A stretch of 64,000 bases of DNA, from assembly GCA_033439795.1 (NCBI GenBank), contig JAUTDP010000002.1, positions 4,278,001 through 4,342,000 on the forward strand. The letters run 5' to 3'. Shown here piece after piece: positions 12,601-25,800 of this stretch. Each line of letters begins with the position of its first letter. Position 1 is the stretch's first letter. Made by a program: the position numbers and the translations under genes. This DNA comes from Sordaria brevicollis. Its lineage: Eukaryota; Ascomycota; Sordariomycetes; Sordariales; Sordariaceae. The notes under the pieces were generated by a model that did no database searches, was not told the origin of the DNA, and saw only the letters and a program-made list of their open reading frames with translations.

Positions 12601-15587
12601 GTTCTCGAGGCGAACAATGTTGTCATAGAGGTTCTCAACGTCGATGTTGCTGAGATCAACAGGGACCTTGAAGCGGATACTTCCAACGTTCTCACGACCA
12701 ACCGTAAAGTCAACAACGCTCTGGCGCTGCACCCTGTTCATGGCCAGGATCTCCTCCAACTTGGGCGACATCCAGTAAGAGCCAGCCTCGATCTGCTGGA
12801 TAGGCTTGTTGGCATCGGCAGAAGAAGCAGACACGAAGGAAGTCTCCTCGGGAACAATGGTAAGCTCGTTGCCCTTGACCTGCTCCATCTCGGGAGAGGC
12901 ATCAGCAGCCTTGGAACCGCTGAGAGCACCGTTGGTGCGGCCGTTGGCAGACGAAGGCTTCAAGAAACCCAAGTCACTGTCATCTTCGAGATCATGGAAC
13001 TCCTGCTGCGAGGCAGCACCATTCTGGGTAGCCTCGACGTTGCTGGTGTCGAAGCTGACTCTCTTGGTTAGCTTTCGGGCGCTGGTGTTGCCGTCCTGGA
13101 GAAGCTTGTCCTTGGTCGCCGGAGACGTGAACAAGTCGGCGCGCATGTCCTTGTTGATGACAAGCTTCTTGTGGCTGGAGCCAAGAAGACGGTTGTTGTT
13201 GTTCGCCGAGAAAGCACCGGGGGTGAGGATGCTGTCCTCAGCATTGAAGGTACGGCGGAGGTTGGTGGTGGAGACGGGCTTGCCGAGACCACGGTTGATG
13301 CTACCAGCCAAAAGAGACTGTCCAAAGCCGCCGGGGGTGCCGACCGGGGAGTTGAAGGTGCTGTAGTTGAAGCCGAATCCTCTCTTCTGGGGCGTAACCA
13401 TCCGAGAAGCGTTTGCAGGGCTCAACTTGTACATGGGCAGGATCGAGCGGCTCTTGGCCTTCGCAGGGCCGTTTAATGGGGTGGCGAGAGGACCGGGGTT
13501 CTGGACCTGGTTGTCAGGCAAGTTAGAGAACAGCATGGCAGCGCCATAAGCGTTGATATCGTTGATACCGGCGGAGAACGTCTGAGGCTGCTGCTGGTTC
13601 TGGGCGCCACCTAGGAGAGAAGTTCCAAGACCACCAGCCTGCTGCTGAGTGTTGGTAGCTCCAAACAGGCCAGTGTTCTGCTGGGCAGGGGCATTACCGA
13701 AGAGGCCACCTCCAGCGGCGGGAGCCGAGCCGAAGAGACCACCCGCGGGCTTTGCCGCAGTGTTGGCGGTACCGAACAAGCCTCCGGTAGCAGGCTGCTG
13801 GGCTTGTTGAGTGCCAAGGCCGCCGAAGAGACCACCGGTGGCAGCAGGCTGAGCCGTGGCAGTTCCGAAAAGACCAGTGCCCGTGGTAGTCGCAGGCTTA
13901 GCACCGAACAGACCACCAGTAGTAGCAGTGTTGTTGGCCTGACCGAAACCAGTTGTGGCGCCAGTGTTTCCGAACAGTCCACCGCCGGTAGCGGGAGCAG
14001 CAGCGGGAGCCGAGCCGAAGAGACCGCCTGCGGGCTTCGCCTGGTTGGCGGTGCCGAACAAGCCGCCTCCCGTAGCAGGTTGCTGAGTTCCGAAGCCAGT
14101 ACCGAAACCCGTGCTGGCCGGCTGCTGTTGGGCAGGTTGTGCGGAACCAAAGAGTCCACCACCGGTAGTGGCAGTGTTCTGCTGAGCAGGTTGTCCGAAA
14201 AGACCTCCGCCAGTGTTCTGAGTGGCGGTGTTGGTTCCGAATCCGCCAGTCGTGCCCGTACCGAATCCGGTGCCGGTGTTGGTGGTTCCAGTCGTTCCGA
14301 AGCCAAAGCCAGCAGGCTTAGCAGCTTGCTGTCCAAAGAGACCGCCGCCAGTAGTGCCAGTGTTTGCGCCGAAGCCGGTAGTCGTCGTGCCAGTGTTGGT
14401 GCCAAATCCACCCGTCGTGCCGCCACCACCAAAGAGACCAGTGCCAGTAGCAGGAGTTGTCGTGCTCGATCCGAAAAGACCACCAGTGGCAGGCTTCTGC
14501 TGGCCGAAGAGACCACCTCCCGTCGTGTTGGAGCCGAAGCCTCCAGTGTTCGCCGTGGTCGAAGCGCCGAAGCCACCCGTCGTGCCAGTGTTACCGGTGC
14601 CGAAAAGACCGCCGCCGGTGGTAGCGGTGTTGGTGCCGAAACCGCCAGTCGTAGCAGTGTTGGTGCCAAAGCCGCCAGTCGCTCCAAAGGTAGAGGATCC
14701 GAAAGCACCAGTGCCACCCTGACCACCATATCTCCTTCCTTGCTGATAATCGACCAATCTCAATTCTTCGGCAGACCACTTCTTGTAAGCATCCATAAAC
14801 AGGATGTTTTGGAACGAGACTTGAGAGCCGTTAGCCTCCTTCTCCTGGAAAGGAGCAAAGGCAACGTTAGCGGTGCCCGGGGGATCGGGAACATTAGTGC
14901 CGATGCCAGGGTTGTTGGCGGAACCGAAAGCGCTGGTAGTACCGCCGCCGCCAAAGAGAGAGGTGCTGCCAGTGTTGGTGGCGCCGAAGCCAGAAGTAGT
15001 CGCGGGGGCGCCAAAGCCGGTGGTGGTCGCGGGCTTGTTGGCGCCAAACAGGCCACCTCCAGTTCCGAAGCCCGTGCCAGTAGTCGCGGTGTTGGAGCCG
15101 AAGCCGCCTGTGCTGCCGAAGCCAGTGCCGGTGGTCGCAGTCGTGGAAGCTCCGAAGAGACCCCCGCCAGTAGTCGAAGGGGTAGCTCCGAAGGCAGGCT
15201 TAGCTCCAAAGCCGCCGCCGGTGCCAAAGCCGCCTGCTGTGTTGCTGCCAAAGCCGCCAGTAGTGCCGGTCGCGCCACTGCCGAAGAGACCACCGCCGGT
15301 GGTGCTTGTTTGCGCGGGTTGACCAAATCCACTAGTGCCTGTGCCGAAGCCTGTTCGACGAGGTCGTGTGTTAGCTATTGGTCTCGGTTTCGCCATGAGA
15401 GAGAGACGGCGTGGAGTATGACGCAGTAGAGGCCTGCTTATTTTCCGATTCCATTAGAGTCAAAAGAGGAAAGCAAGATAAACATACCTGTGCCAGTCGT
15501 GTTGGTGTTGGTACCGAAACCACTCGAGCCAAAGCCGGTGCCTGTGTTAGTATTCTGGCCGAAGCCACCGCCGCCAAAGAACGACAT
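9678..15587 (-). CDS. Nup98-Nup96 nucleoporin precursor (Nup145/SonB/Nup189 type)
   Basis: Three exons (15587-15488, 15350-11617, 11390-9678) encode about 1848 residues. The first exon, MSFFGGGGFGQNTN..., is joined by a 137-bp intron whose phase matches exactly. The N-terminal half is a dense array of FG, GLFG and GFG repeats. It is interrupted at about 212-243 by a Gle2-binding (GLEBS) motif, FMDAYKKWSAEELRLVDYQ. An autoproteolytic domain follows and ends in the cleavage motif HFTTYG (cut expected between F1025 and T1026). The rest is an acidic linker and an alpha-helical Nup96 domain. In the family, self-cleavage releases Nup98, which lines the pore channel, and Nup96, a scaffold member of the Y-complex. 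The second intron (226 bp) lies at the start of the Nup96 helical region. Confidence 0.95.
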
Positions 15588-17711
15588 GTTGTCCTTCTCG
15601 CGCCGTCAAGTCGGCGGCAGATGGACGGGGAAACAAATCGATGGTTCGCGCGTTGGGCGCACAATGGGTTGACTTCTTTGGGTGGATGGTATTTCCTTGG
15701 TCGTCGTTTTGTTGTTGATCAATCAATCAATCTCTAATGGGATGTATGGATTGATTGAGAAAGTGGATGCGAGATGTTGGATGTTGTGGGTGGTGGGGAG
15801 AAGAAATGTCTTGGATGCGCGAACTGAGTGGCACCCTTTGACGCGTGTGGTCCAAAAAAAACCGACGGTCGGGGGAGACGGGGGGGTGGTCGGGCGATGG
15901 ACGGGTTGACGATGAGTGCGCGAGTATTTTGGAGTGCGGTGCGGGAGCAGCCTGAGCTGGGATTCGTTGGGGGGCCTGTTCGGCAGAAAACACCACAACA
16001 GCCTCGCAAGATACAGAAGGGAAGATCTGGTTGATAAATGCGACTAGACAGTACTGGTAGCCAGAGACTAAAACATCAAAAAGAATAGCGGTGAAGCTGA
16101 AAGACAGTTGAAAAAGGGTGAATAAGACAGAAGACTGCAGAGTGTGGACAAATTCTTGAACAACCTTCTTGTGTCTCCCGTCTGCTCTGTCGTGATGCAG
16201 TCAGTCAGTCCAAGCTGAGTGAAGCAGTGCTTGGCTGAATCCGGTGATGAAGGCGCGATGAGAGCAGTGATGTGAACGACAACGACTGGCACTTTCAAAG
16301 CCGACAGCCTGGAGAACGGAAAACACAGCACGGACCAAGAACTGTGGGCGACTCGTCAAATTTGCTGGGGGAACGCAGTCGAGCCCAAGCCAAGACCTGG
16401 AAGCTTCAAAGGAACCGCTTTCACCTGTCATTCGACCAATCACAAAACGGGCCTCTTGCTTTAAAGTGCCGTAGGTGGACCGTGCACAGGCAGAAGAGAG
16501 GAACGGAAGCTATGACCACCTGGATATTGGTCAAGGATAACAACCGAACATTCACTTTTCAATGATGGCATCGACAGACAGACAGGTTCACCACGCGACA
16601 GTCAGGTAGACAGAAAAACAAAGTTAGGAAGAAGTTGATGTCTGATTATTCTCCCCTTTTGGCTACCTGGAGTAACCTCTTTATACTTCTTCTGAGATCT
16701 CTTCATCTGACCCATTGCTCATCTTTCCAAAGAGCGCTTCCTCTGTTTCTCATCACGTGGTTCCACATCCCACGCAGCTGCCTGGACTTCTCGTTCAATT
16801 CAGCTGTCTGATTGGCCGATTCTCTCCCAGCTTATTAATGTGCCAGTCTGCCTTGCGGGATGTGCTTAACAATCACTAACAGCTGAAGGAGGCTGGGCCA
16901 CTAGGAGGAGTTTATGCGCGTTGTCGGATGAGTTTATTGACGATGGCTTCGCTTTCAAAGGTGTCGATGATGTTTCATGATTGTTGAGAAATATGATAAG
17001 AGATAGCATTGGAGAAACAGATTGGGCAGAATAAGAAGGTATAAATCCCCCAGTGTTTGACTGTTGTTTGTTCTCCTTTGCTCTCTTGTTCTCAAAGGTT
17101 CAAATTGTGGTTTGGTTTGTCTTTAAACTTGGTTGAAGTTTCGAGATCTCATTTTTACTTTCGACATCCAAGATGCGTGTTGTCATACTGGAGCTTTCCC
17201 AATGTTTTTTTTTTTTTTTTTTTTTTTTTTGGTTTCACTGTCATTATTATCTATTCGAAGTCACTCCATCACCATCGATATCGTTTGCCTATCTTGATGT
17301 TTCGAATTTCAACCATGCTTCCGCTTCTGTTGCTTCCATCTACGAAATACAACCCATCTATAACCCAAACGCACGTCAAAACACTTGAACTCTCGTTATG
17401 AAAATGCATCTTGGAAAGATAAGAAAAAGGATAACTGGGGGTCTCTAGAATAATAACCATACAAAACAAAAATCCCAACCCTATACACCATGAAAAACCA
17501 ACCAACAACGCAGCAACTCAAGTTTTGGAGAACCACTTCCCTACCCAATAACTATTTCTCCCTCACCCTCCCGCGGCTTGTTCTCAATCTCTTTCCTCGT
17601 CCCGACTGAGCCACACTTCTCATCCGCCTTTCGGTGTTCAAGGCCGTTACACTCGAATCGTGGACCTTTTGATCACCCTTCACCGCATCACCAATTTCAT
17701 CTCCCGTCCCC
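15588..17711. other. Intergenic between the epsin and nucleoporin genes
   Basis: The nucleoporin leader side (15588-16073) has no ATG on the minus strand, as expected of a 5' untranslated region. A 26-base T run occupies 17205-17230. The part next to 17712 is the 3' flank of the epsin gene. No further coding region is supported. Confidence 0.5.
17205..17230. repeat. Poly(T) tract, 26 bases
   Basis: Uninterrupted homopolymer between two genes. It is a likely length-variable site and a possible assembly uncertainty. Confidence 0.9.
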
Positions 17712-19814
17712 TTAGAAAGAGATCAAATCACCCTGACCACCCTGCTGTTGCCGCTGCTGCTGCTGACCGCCCGCCGCAAACGGGTTGCTGTTACCACCCA
17801 TCTGCTGCTGCTGATAACCCCCGTTCATGCCCCCGAAACCACCCATTTGCATACCCATACCAGCCGGTCCCGTTGCCGCAGGCATCTGCTGACTCCCGTA
17901 TGACACCGTCGGCAGGCCCGTAAACTGCTGCTTCAGGAAGGGGTTGTTGCCAGTCGCATCGGCCGTCATTCTGTTAAGACCGGCACCTGCACTGTTGACA
18001 AACGTTCCAGGGGCGGTATGTTGCGCCGGAATACGAAGATTACCCGTATTACCGAACGTGTCCATACCGTCTCCGCTGGCGAGCAGAGCATTAAGCTTCT
18101 GCTCATGTTCGCTGAGTTCTCGCTGGGGCTGCTGTTGCTGCTGGAACTGGGGTTGTTGCTGTTGCTGTTGCTGGGGCTGACCTCCATAGGTATTAAATGG
18201 TGAATTAGAGGAAGTAACGGAGATTTGAGGTTGAGAAAAGGTCGATAGTGTCTTTTGCTCGGGAAGGCTGCTCAATGCCGGCATCGATGGCGCCTTGTAC
18301 GGTGACTTCTGTGCGAATGGGTTGTTCGATCCTGTTGGCATCGGCTTGAGAGCTGATGACTGCTGGTTGTTGTTGTTGCTGCTGGCCCAAGGGTTGTTGC
18401 TACCGGGCTGCAACGTCGAGGGGGACTGTTGTTGCTGTTGCTGTTGCTGCTGGGCGTATGGGTTGTAGCCTGTTGGCTGGGACATGAAGCCCTGGGGCTG
18501 CTGCTGCTGCTGCTGTTGCGCATAAGGATCGTACATGCCAGTAGGCTGAGGTTGGAAGCCATTCTGATATCCCGTCGGCTGCTGCTGGAATCCCATTGGT
18601 GACTGCCCGTACCCGGTGAATGCGTTGTTCATGTAAGCGGTCTGTTGAGGCTGGAGCTGGTTCTGATCCAATGGGTTAGCAAAGAAATCCACCGCGCTGC
18701 CTTGCTGATAGCCCTGGTTAAAACCGGTGAACTGAGGCTGAGTGGTCTGCTGCGCTGGTGTATCATCGAACAAAGCCGAGGCATTCGTCTCCTCGAGTTC
18801 CCGTCGCCTTCGCTCCTCCTCTTCTTTGCTCAGCTTGATGGCCTTGGCGAGATCATCGTCGTCCACCTCGGCAAGGGCCCTCTCACGTCGCTTCCTGTCC
18901 TCCTCCTCTTGGTATTTGCTCGCCTCAATCGCCAGCTTATACTCCGCATCGTCTTCGTCGGCATACTGTGCTCTGTGTTGTCTTGGGCGCGGCCGCGATG
19001 GTTCGGCGTGCTGCTGAGGCATCTCCTCTCCGTACTGCATACGGGACTTCCAGGCTCTTCGGTCGGTACGCTCCTCACGCAACCTCTCCTCGTCCAGGAG
19101 CAGTGCAGTAAGATCCTTGGCGGCGATACGGACTGGTAGTAGAATGTCAGCATATTGGGAACAGAGCCTCGAATTGTTGTGTGTGCTCCCTACCATTGTT
19201 TCCCACGTCCTTGCCGTCCTCGTCAATGTACTGGAACTCGCGCAGTGTCTTGATAACGAAGATGTTCTGCTTGGCCCATGTAACCACCATCTCAGATCCC
19301 TCATGCAAAATGTAGTCCATAACTTTCAATGCCTTGAGGACGTGACGCCAGTTCTTGCCCTTATCGTTCAGTCGCTTGTCGAGCATGTCCATAATTTCGT
19401 AAAACTCGGTGCTTCTGTATTCGGTATCATGTCATTAACACTGAGCTTGCGTGTAGTCGCTGATTGGAGATGTTCGAGACGGTGAACTTACGTGCCGTAC
19501 GTCATTTGGGCGATTTGCCCCATCTGGGTACCCGTAGGCCCCCATGGATCGTTACTTGTCGCTATAGTCAATCAAAAGACGTCGATGTCAGCCAAATCGT
19601 GTCTCGAAACGAGTATGGTAATATGTGACCGTCGGCCATGAGGCCAGGTGGAAGCGCACAAATGCCAAGGACAACATGGCGCATCACCGCATGGAGAGGT
19701 GGGAGAAGGAGAGAGAGACAAGAGACAGGGAAATGACCCACCATCGCGCACTTTGACCTGGGCGGCCGAGTAACCCTTTGTGACGTTTTTGACGCTGCGA
19801 ATTACTTTGGACAT
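17712..19814 (-). CDS. Epsin (ENTH domain endocytic adaptor, Ent1/2-like)
   Basis: Four exons (19814-19742, 19561-19492, 19414-19194, 19132-17712) with matching phases give 594 residues. The ENTH domain spans about 14-145 and starts VKNVTKGYSAAQVKVRDAT with the family signature SNDPWGPTG. Two ubiquitin-interacting motifs follow (AEYKLAIEASKYQ at about 184 and DDLAKAIKLSKEE at about 215). The C-terminal half is rich in Gln, Asn and Pro, with repeated NPF/NPY-like tripeptides for EH-domain partners, and the protein ends DLISF, a clathrin-box-like terminus. In the family the ENTH domain binds PtdIns(4,5)P2 and bends membrane, and the tail recruits clathrin and ubiquitinated cargo. CAG-rich tracts encode poly-Q at several points. 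Confidence 0.95.
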
Positions 19815-22800
19815 GATGGGCGAGACTTCTTCGTCGTCGAAGAAGCTACTACACTGATAGATCCGATGTCAAGGGGAAAAAGAGAGTAAAATGGAGAGGG
19901 AGGCTGTGTCGGTCGGGGGAGTCGCTCGCTCGGCGGAATCGATTGCGTGTCGCGGTCGGTCGGTGCTTGCTTGCTTAACGTCTGATTACGACCAGTCCGC
20001 AGTGGAGCTATTGCAATTACAGACGGGCAGGGAAGGTCGCTTCTGGGTGGTGCTGGATAGGATGGATGCCGGATACGTAGTGCGATGGTTTGGCGATCGG
20101 TCTACTACGCCGCTCACAAGGTACTACGGTAGGCCCGTGGTTCAAATGATATTCGCTCGATGTTTCGCGTGTACCGTTCCAGAAGCTTTGCCTTTTTGTG
20201 TGGTGGTCTGGAGCGGGCAGGCTTCGAGGTTCCTGTTCGTTCTGAACTCTGGGGTAAATTGGTCGTCTGGGGATCCTCGTCTGCTGACAGGAGGGCGACG
20301 CCGGGAAGTGGGATAAGTTAAAATGGCGAATGGATCTTTTGACAGACGGTTTCGTGTGGTGTTCGTCTTGTCGAGTCCGGGGCGATTGTTCGAAAAAGAT
20401 GTTACCCGGGTGGAGGAGGAGAAGGAGATTGAATGTTGGAGATTAAGTTGGAAGTGTGGAAGATTGGCGTGTGAAAGTAGGAGGCGTCAAATGTGCCCGG
20501 ACGGAGCAGGTAATTAGGTAGGTGATGTTGGGAGGAACAGGAACAGGTAAGAAAGAAGAGGGGCCGAGCTTAGCAGTTGGCCACCAGTGTTACAATGTAT
20601 AGTCCGTGGGTGCGTGAGAATGAATGCGACGCGCAAGCAAGTCCAAGTCCAATGCGCAACTAAAGTCGATTGGAAACCTCTCACTTTCAAAAGTCAAATA
20701 TCAGAGCTTCCTGTTTTTCTCGATACTCCATAGGTAGAAATCCCTCTTTCCCAGCCTTGAAATTACGCACAGCTGCTTGGGCCTTGAGTCGGTCCTAACA
20801 GGGCATCATCCTTTCCTTGACCTTCTCCTCATGTTCAAGATTACCCGCCTGTTAGTGCTAGACCCCTTTCGGCAGCTTATATCTTAGCCGATCATTATGT
20901 CAGGGTCTGTGCTACTGTATTCTGTCCCAAATATCCGCCTACTGTCATTCATATTCTCCTTTGCGTACCTTGTGTCCGTCGACGACTATATCTTCCCTTC
21001 CAAATACTGAAAAAAAAAAGTATCTTACATCAAGTGTCATCTGGTGACCGACCCCTCACAAATCTGAAGCCCTGCGCCATCCTGGGCGAGCTGCGGTGAC
21101 GAAAGCCCGTGGCTTGGCGCGATCCCCGATTCCACTCGACTCATGTCACTGCCCATCGGCATCCCCCTTTCCCCGGACCTGTTCCCAAAAATGTCAAACA
21201 AGTCTGCTCCCTCTGCTCGTTTCGACCAGTCAAACATTCCGAATGAAGAAGAATTTCATGCCCAACGATACTTGTCCTTCTTATGTCATCCGGAATTAAC
21301 TCCATTTTTTTCTTGACGGGGTCCATGAGCTCAAGGAACTCCATGCTGTGGGTTTTGAAGCTCTAAATTTTAGTGTACCTCGTTCCTGGATTTCTATGGA
21401 ACTGTGGGAACCTGCAGCAAAAGAGGCCCTGAGAGTTCCCAGTATAATGACGTAAACCTTCACGACTCGACTGGCCCTGAGAAGCAGAGCTCTTTTGCAC
21501 CGGGACAGAGTGAGAGAGGGAAGCAAATCAGAAGGGCAGAAATGGGCTGCATATGCGGTGGAACACCCTTGTGGAGATATTTTGGGCTTCTAGAAACGGA
21601 AGCTACCTATAGAAGCAGAGAGTTTTGTTGAAGCCATCGTGATTACTAGCCAACATTGACGGCTGTTCGAAAGACCCGTGAAAATCAGAATGGCTTATAT
21701 CAACATATCACTCAACATCGTATCTATAAGTAGGTAGCTTATAAATTTGTATATGAAAAAAGGGTCGTTGCAATGTCATTGGGGTTTTCGTGAAGTTCGT
21801 GGTATGATCCAACTCTACCTGTGATGGGGTTTCGAACCACAAAAAGATGATCTTTGGATTACCCAGGGAAATTTCCTGAGTTAAGCATGTCCCTTCTCCA
21901 GGTATGAGAACTCGTGTGAGGACTCGAAGCCTTGGATAATGTGTCGTAGGCTATTCTGAGGAACCAGTCCGAGCAGTAAAGCATGTGCATATAAGAAACC
22001 CGGAGCCACATTCACAATTTTTGCTTTTTGCTCTTTCAAATCCTCTGAGAAAAGTTATTACTACGGTCAACATGAGTTCATCTACAGCAACAAAGACATT
22101 TCAAGAATGATTAATTGAGCATCACATCAATTATAGATGCTACTAAACGAACAAGTCAAGATGCCCCTCGCTACAAAATGCTAATGGACCTGATGAACCG
22201 CCAAACCGACCAACCAGACTCCTATTTGCCCTCTCGACGCCAACCTATTCCTTGATGCCCCCATCAGCCCATAATCCTGTGGTATGATGGAAGAGAAGAA
22301 GAAAAGAAGAACGGTGAAATAAAACTCTCAAGCCAGCTTGCTTCCTCCTGTTTTAAAACAACATAAACAATAAATAACAACAAAACAGAATGATAAAGGG
22401 TTAGAAATCAGTAGGACGTCATGGGGCCGAAGGAAAATGGCAGGAGATAAGAGAAGAAGAAGAAGGCTCTGGTCATCCGAGACGGCGGCTGCTGCGGCGG
22501 CGCTTGAGCAGGGCGGATAGCAAATGAGCGCCGTTGAGTGAGGCTTCCTCGTCGTTGAGTTGCTACCTCAAAGACGGCGACTCTTCCTGGGTTTCATCGA
22601 CAGTGGTTTGCCTATTGGGTTTTGTTGTTTTCTTGGTAGTTGGCGCCGATGGTGCTGAAGCAGGTCGAGGAGGCTCAACAGGTGGTCCTGGTCTTGGTGG
22701 GCCCGTATCTGTTGGTTGTCCTTCTGGTTGTCCTCCTTCTGCTTCTCCATCTGGTGTTCCTCCCTCGTCTCCTCCGCCTCCTCTCATTCCCGATACCACC

Positions 22801-22832
22801 ACCTCCGGCCCCGACGATAATTCTACTGATTC
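19815..22832. other. Intergenic: long epsin leader, then 3' flank of the acetyltransferase gene
   Basis: From 19815 to 20728 the minus strand holds no ATG at all, which marks this as a long 5' leader or promoter of the epsin gene. Beyond 20.7 kb I see only short frames without family features. The last few hundred bases before 22833 should be the 3' untranslated region of the leftward acetyltransferase gene. Confidence 0.5.
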
Positions 22833-25800
22833 CTAATTGTCCTCGTCATCATCCTTCATGGTGATATCTTCCTTCTCGTTTCCGCCTCCATTAATGCTGT
22901 TATCGCCATTATCAGCGCTTCCAGCTTCTTCTCCGTTGCCGTTGCCGTTCGCGCCCGTAGACTTGGACGCACTTCGGCTCTTGCTCCCAGTTCCACTACC
23001 ACTAGCAGCAGAACTCGAACCGGCGGCAACACTCTCCGGCTGAGGCGTGACATGGACTGTATCCTTCACGCCCTCCTCTTCACCTTCCTTCTTCGCTGTA
23101 ACACCACCCGGTCCAAGCGATTTCTGCTTCTCCAACCAACCAGGTGGAAAGCCAGGGCCACTCTCAGCATTACCATAATCAGACTTCTTAGTGCCCTTGG
23201 GCCAACGACCAGGACCGCGACCAGTACCACCCGCCTTACGTTTGCTAGTGCTGCTGCTACTGCGGGGCTTAGCGGCCGTAGATGTGCGGCGGGCGGCACC
23301 GCTCGTCCTACGAGGGTTCCGGGGCCGGGCGGCGCTGGCACTGTTAGTGCGTACAGCTGGTGGGCGGGGGACGGTGTTCCGGGTGCGGTCGGCGCCGGCG
23401 CCGCGGCGGGAGGTGTTGATGGCCGGGACGACCTCGAACCGGGTTGGTGGGATGCCCTCGTACTGGGCCATCCAGTCGTCCGGGTTCTCTTTATTCTCGC
23501 CGTCGACGTCCTCGGTCTTTGCTTTGCGGGAATGGTCGTCGGCGGGGTGGACAGAGCCGTGGACGGAGCCGTTGGGGAAGAGGCCGCTTGTCTTGAGGAC
23601 AGAACGCGGGGATATGACCTCAGGCTCCATGTCGCCCAGCTCGTTGGGTTCCGTAGACTCGAGGATGGTGGGCGCCGAGGTATCGATCTCCATCTTCTGA
23701 ACCTGGGTGGCCAGACCGTCAGGCTGGGAAGCTTCGCCATTGACAACAGCTCCTGGCGCGACCGTCGGCTTCGACTCATCGTCTTCCCTAGCGGCGATGG
23801 CGTTCAGCGGTGGGCCAAGCTCAAAGTTGGTGGCATTACTCCTGCCCATAACATAAGGAGTCCAGGTGAGAGCTTTGGGTTCCAGCTGAACGTAGTTCTT
23901 GGCCTCCCATTTCGCGACGTATTCTTTGCAGTATGGGAGGTCAACACGGAAGGCGTAGATCTGCGTCTGGGGGTCGCGAACCAGGCACCTCAAGCCTTCC
24001 AGTGATGAAATGACATCGTCCGGGGTGAGACCCGTGTCATCGGAGATCTTCTTGATACTGAGGCCCTTTCGCTCCTTGGGATCAGCAGGGCAGTGCTCGA
24101 GCAGGTATTTGCACATTACCAAGCGCCAGTAGTTCCGGTAAGAGACCAGGCCCATGTCCGAGAGTGGCTTCTCTGGGGAGCCGGTCTTCTGCTCGACCCT
24201 CGTGAGGAGGTATGAGAAGTCGATGAGCAAGTTGCCGTAGCCTTTTCGTTGATGGATGGGCAACGTGAGAATGCACGACACGTTGTTTTGGCTACTAGCT
24301 CGCTTCTCCTTGGAGAAGTATCCGACGAAGTGGTAGCCATTCGGGTCGTATTCGCAGAGGACGTAGAAGAGGAATGGTTCTACATCGTAGTAAAGGGTCT
24401 TGGACCCAAGGAAGAGCTTGGCCAGCAAGCAGAGATTTTGGCAGTACACTGGGTTCTTGCGACCGTCGACCTCGAAGACGGAGATCGAGCCATGGCGATA
24501 GATCTCATCGCCTGGTGGGTGTTTGGCAGGACACTTGAGCTTGTGCCTCCACGCAACGTAATCCGAGCTCATGTACTTCAGGCAGAATTCGCAGATATAT
24601 AGGACGCGATTCCTGCTATACTCCTCGGGGTATGGTGCCGCATACCATGTGTCAATCTCCCATCCTCCGAACTCGATGCACTCGATCTGGCTGGCTGGAG
24701 CGACATTCTTCTTGGACTTCTTGACTGGTGCTTCAACCTCGGCCTGCATTTTCACAAGTCGTTGTCGCCATTCCTCTTCGGCCATCTGCTTGGCTTCGTC
24801 GAATCGCCGACGATCTTCTGGCTGTGGTAATGTTTTGGATGTATCCGCCTCGGCGTCGGTAAGGATACCGCCGTATGGTTTGCCTTTAAGCTCATCCGTC
24901 TCCTTGTCGTAGAATGAGTAGAATGGTTGGGTGTAGCTTGTGCTCGCAAACGGTGCCGTGGAAGGTTCCATTGCATCGTCTGTTGCTGCAGCCTTCCTGC
25001 GCGACCGACCCGATCTTCCTGTCATCTTGCGCCCCGAACGTGCTGAGCGGCCGGATCGACCTCCTGATCGAGCAGAGCGACTTGATCGCTTGGCGGTTCC
25101 CTTTGGTGGTTGTGATAGTATTTGCTGTAGCTCGGTGGGGTCTACACGCATGCGCAGCACTATGCTGCTTCGGGTCTTCTTGACGATGCTAGCCGGGGCT
25201 GAAGGATTGGAGATCTTGATTCGCAATGACCGGGCCGATGTCGGCCTTGCTTGTTCGTCGTTGCCGGCTGTGCTGTCGTTGGGTTCTTCCTCTGTGCCGA
25301 CCGTGTTCCGGCGTCGCTTCCTGAGGCTGATTACGTGCTCGGTGGGTTCTACTGAAGACGTCTTACGTTTCCTAAGTACGCGAGACCCATCCATAGGATC
25401 ATCGTCGAGCACCAGTTGATTGAAGACGGAGTGGGAATCCGGGTTGGTGTTTTTTTGTGGTGGTAGGAGGTCCCGGGCCAGTTTTGGTGCTGATGACCTG
25501 CGTGTGGTGGGGTGGGAGGTGGTTTCCGTCCCATTCACCTGCGTCGGCTCGTGAATGTCTCCCCCGGCGGTTTGTGACCCTTCACCGGCGCAGTTTGGAC
25601 ATTTCCAGGTGTCGGGCGCTAGTCAATAAGAATTAGTGGAATTCCACGTGGAAATAATTCAGGAAGAAGACTCCATCTTCGTACCTTGATCACTGGCCAA
25701 TGCATTCGCTTCCCTTGCACACTGCTGGTGGGCTACGACTTGTCAGCTTCTCCTTGTTACTCCTACCAGTCCGTCACCCATCCCGCTTTTCAGGAACATT

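Noticed and set aside
13804..15429. A 541-codon antisense frame over the nucleoporin FG region
   Set aside because: The repetitive GGX codons of the FG repeats make the complementary strand stop-free. The translation is Ser/Ala/Glu low complexity and runs past the real first intron.
19891..20316. A 141-codon + strand frame upstream of epsin
   Set aside because: It lies antisense to the ATG-free epsin leader, has no recognisable domain, and its composition looks random.
21037..21344. Two overlapping 66-67-codon minus-strand frames
   Set aside because: They overlap in different frames, no family is recognised, and frames of this length are common by chance.
21825..21850. A GGTTCGAAACC-like T-arm on the minus strand
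   Set aside because: The flanking bases do not pair into a T-stem or acceptor stem, and no D-arm or anticodon arm can be folded upstream.
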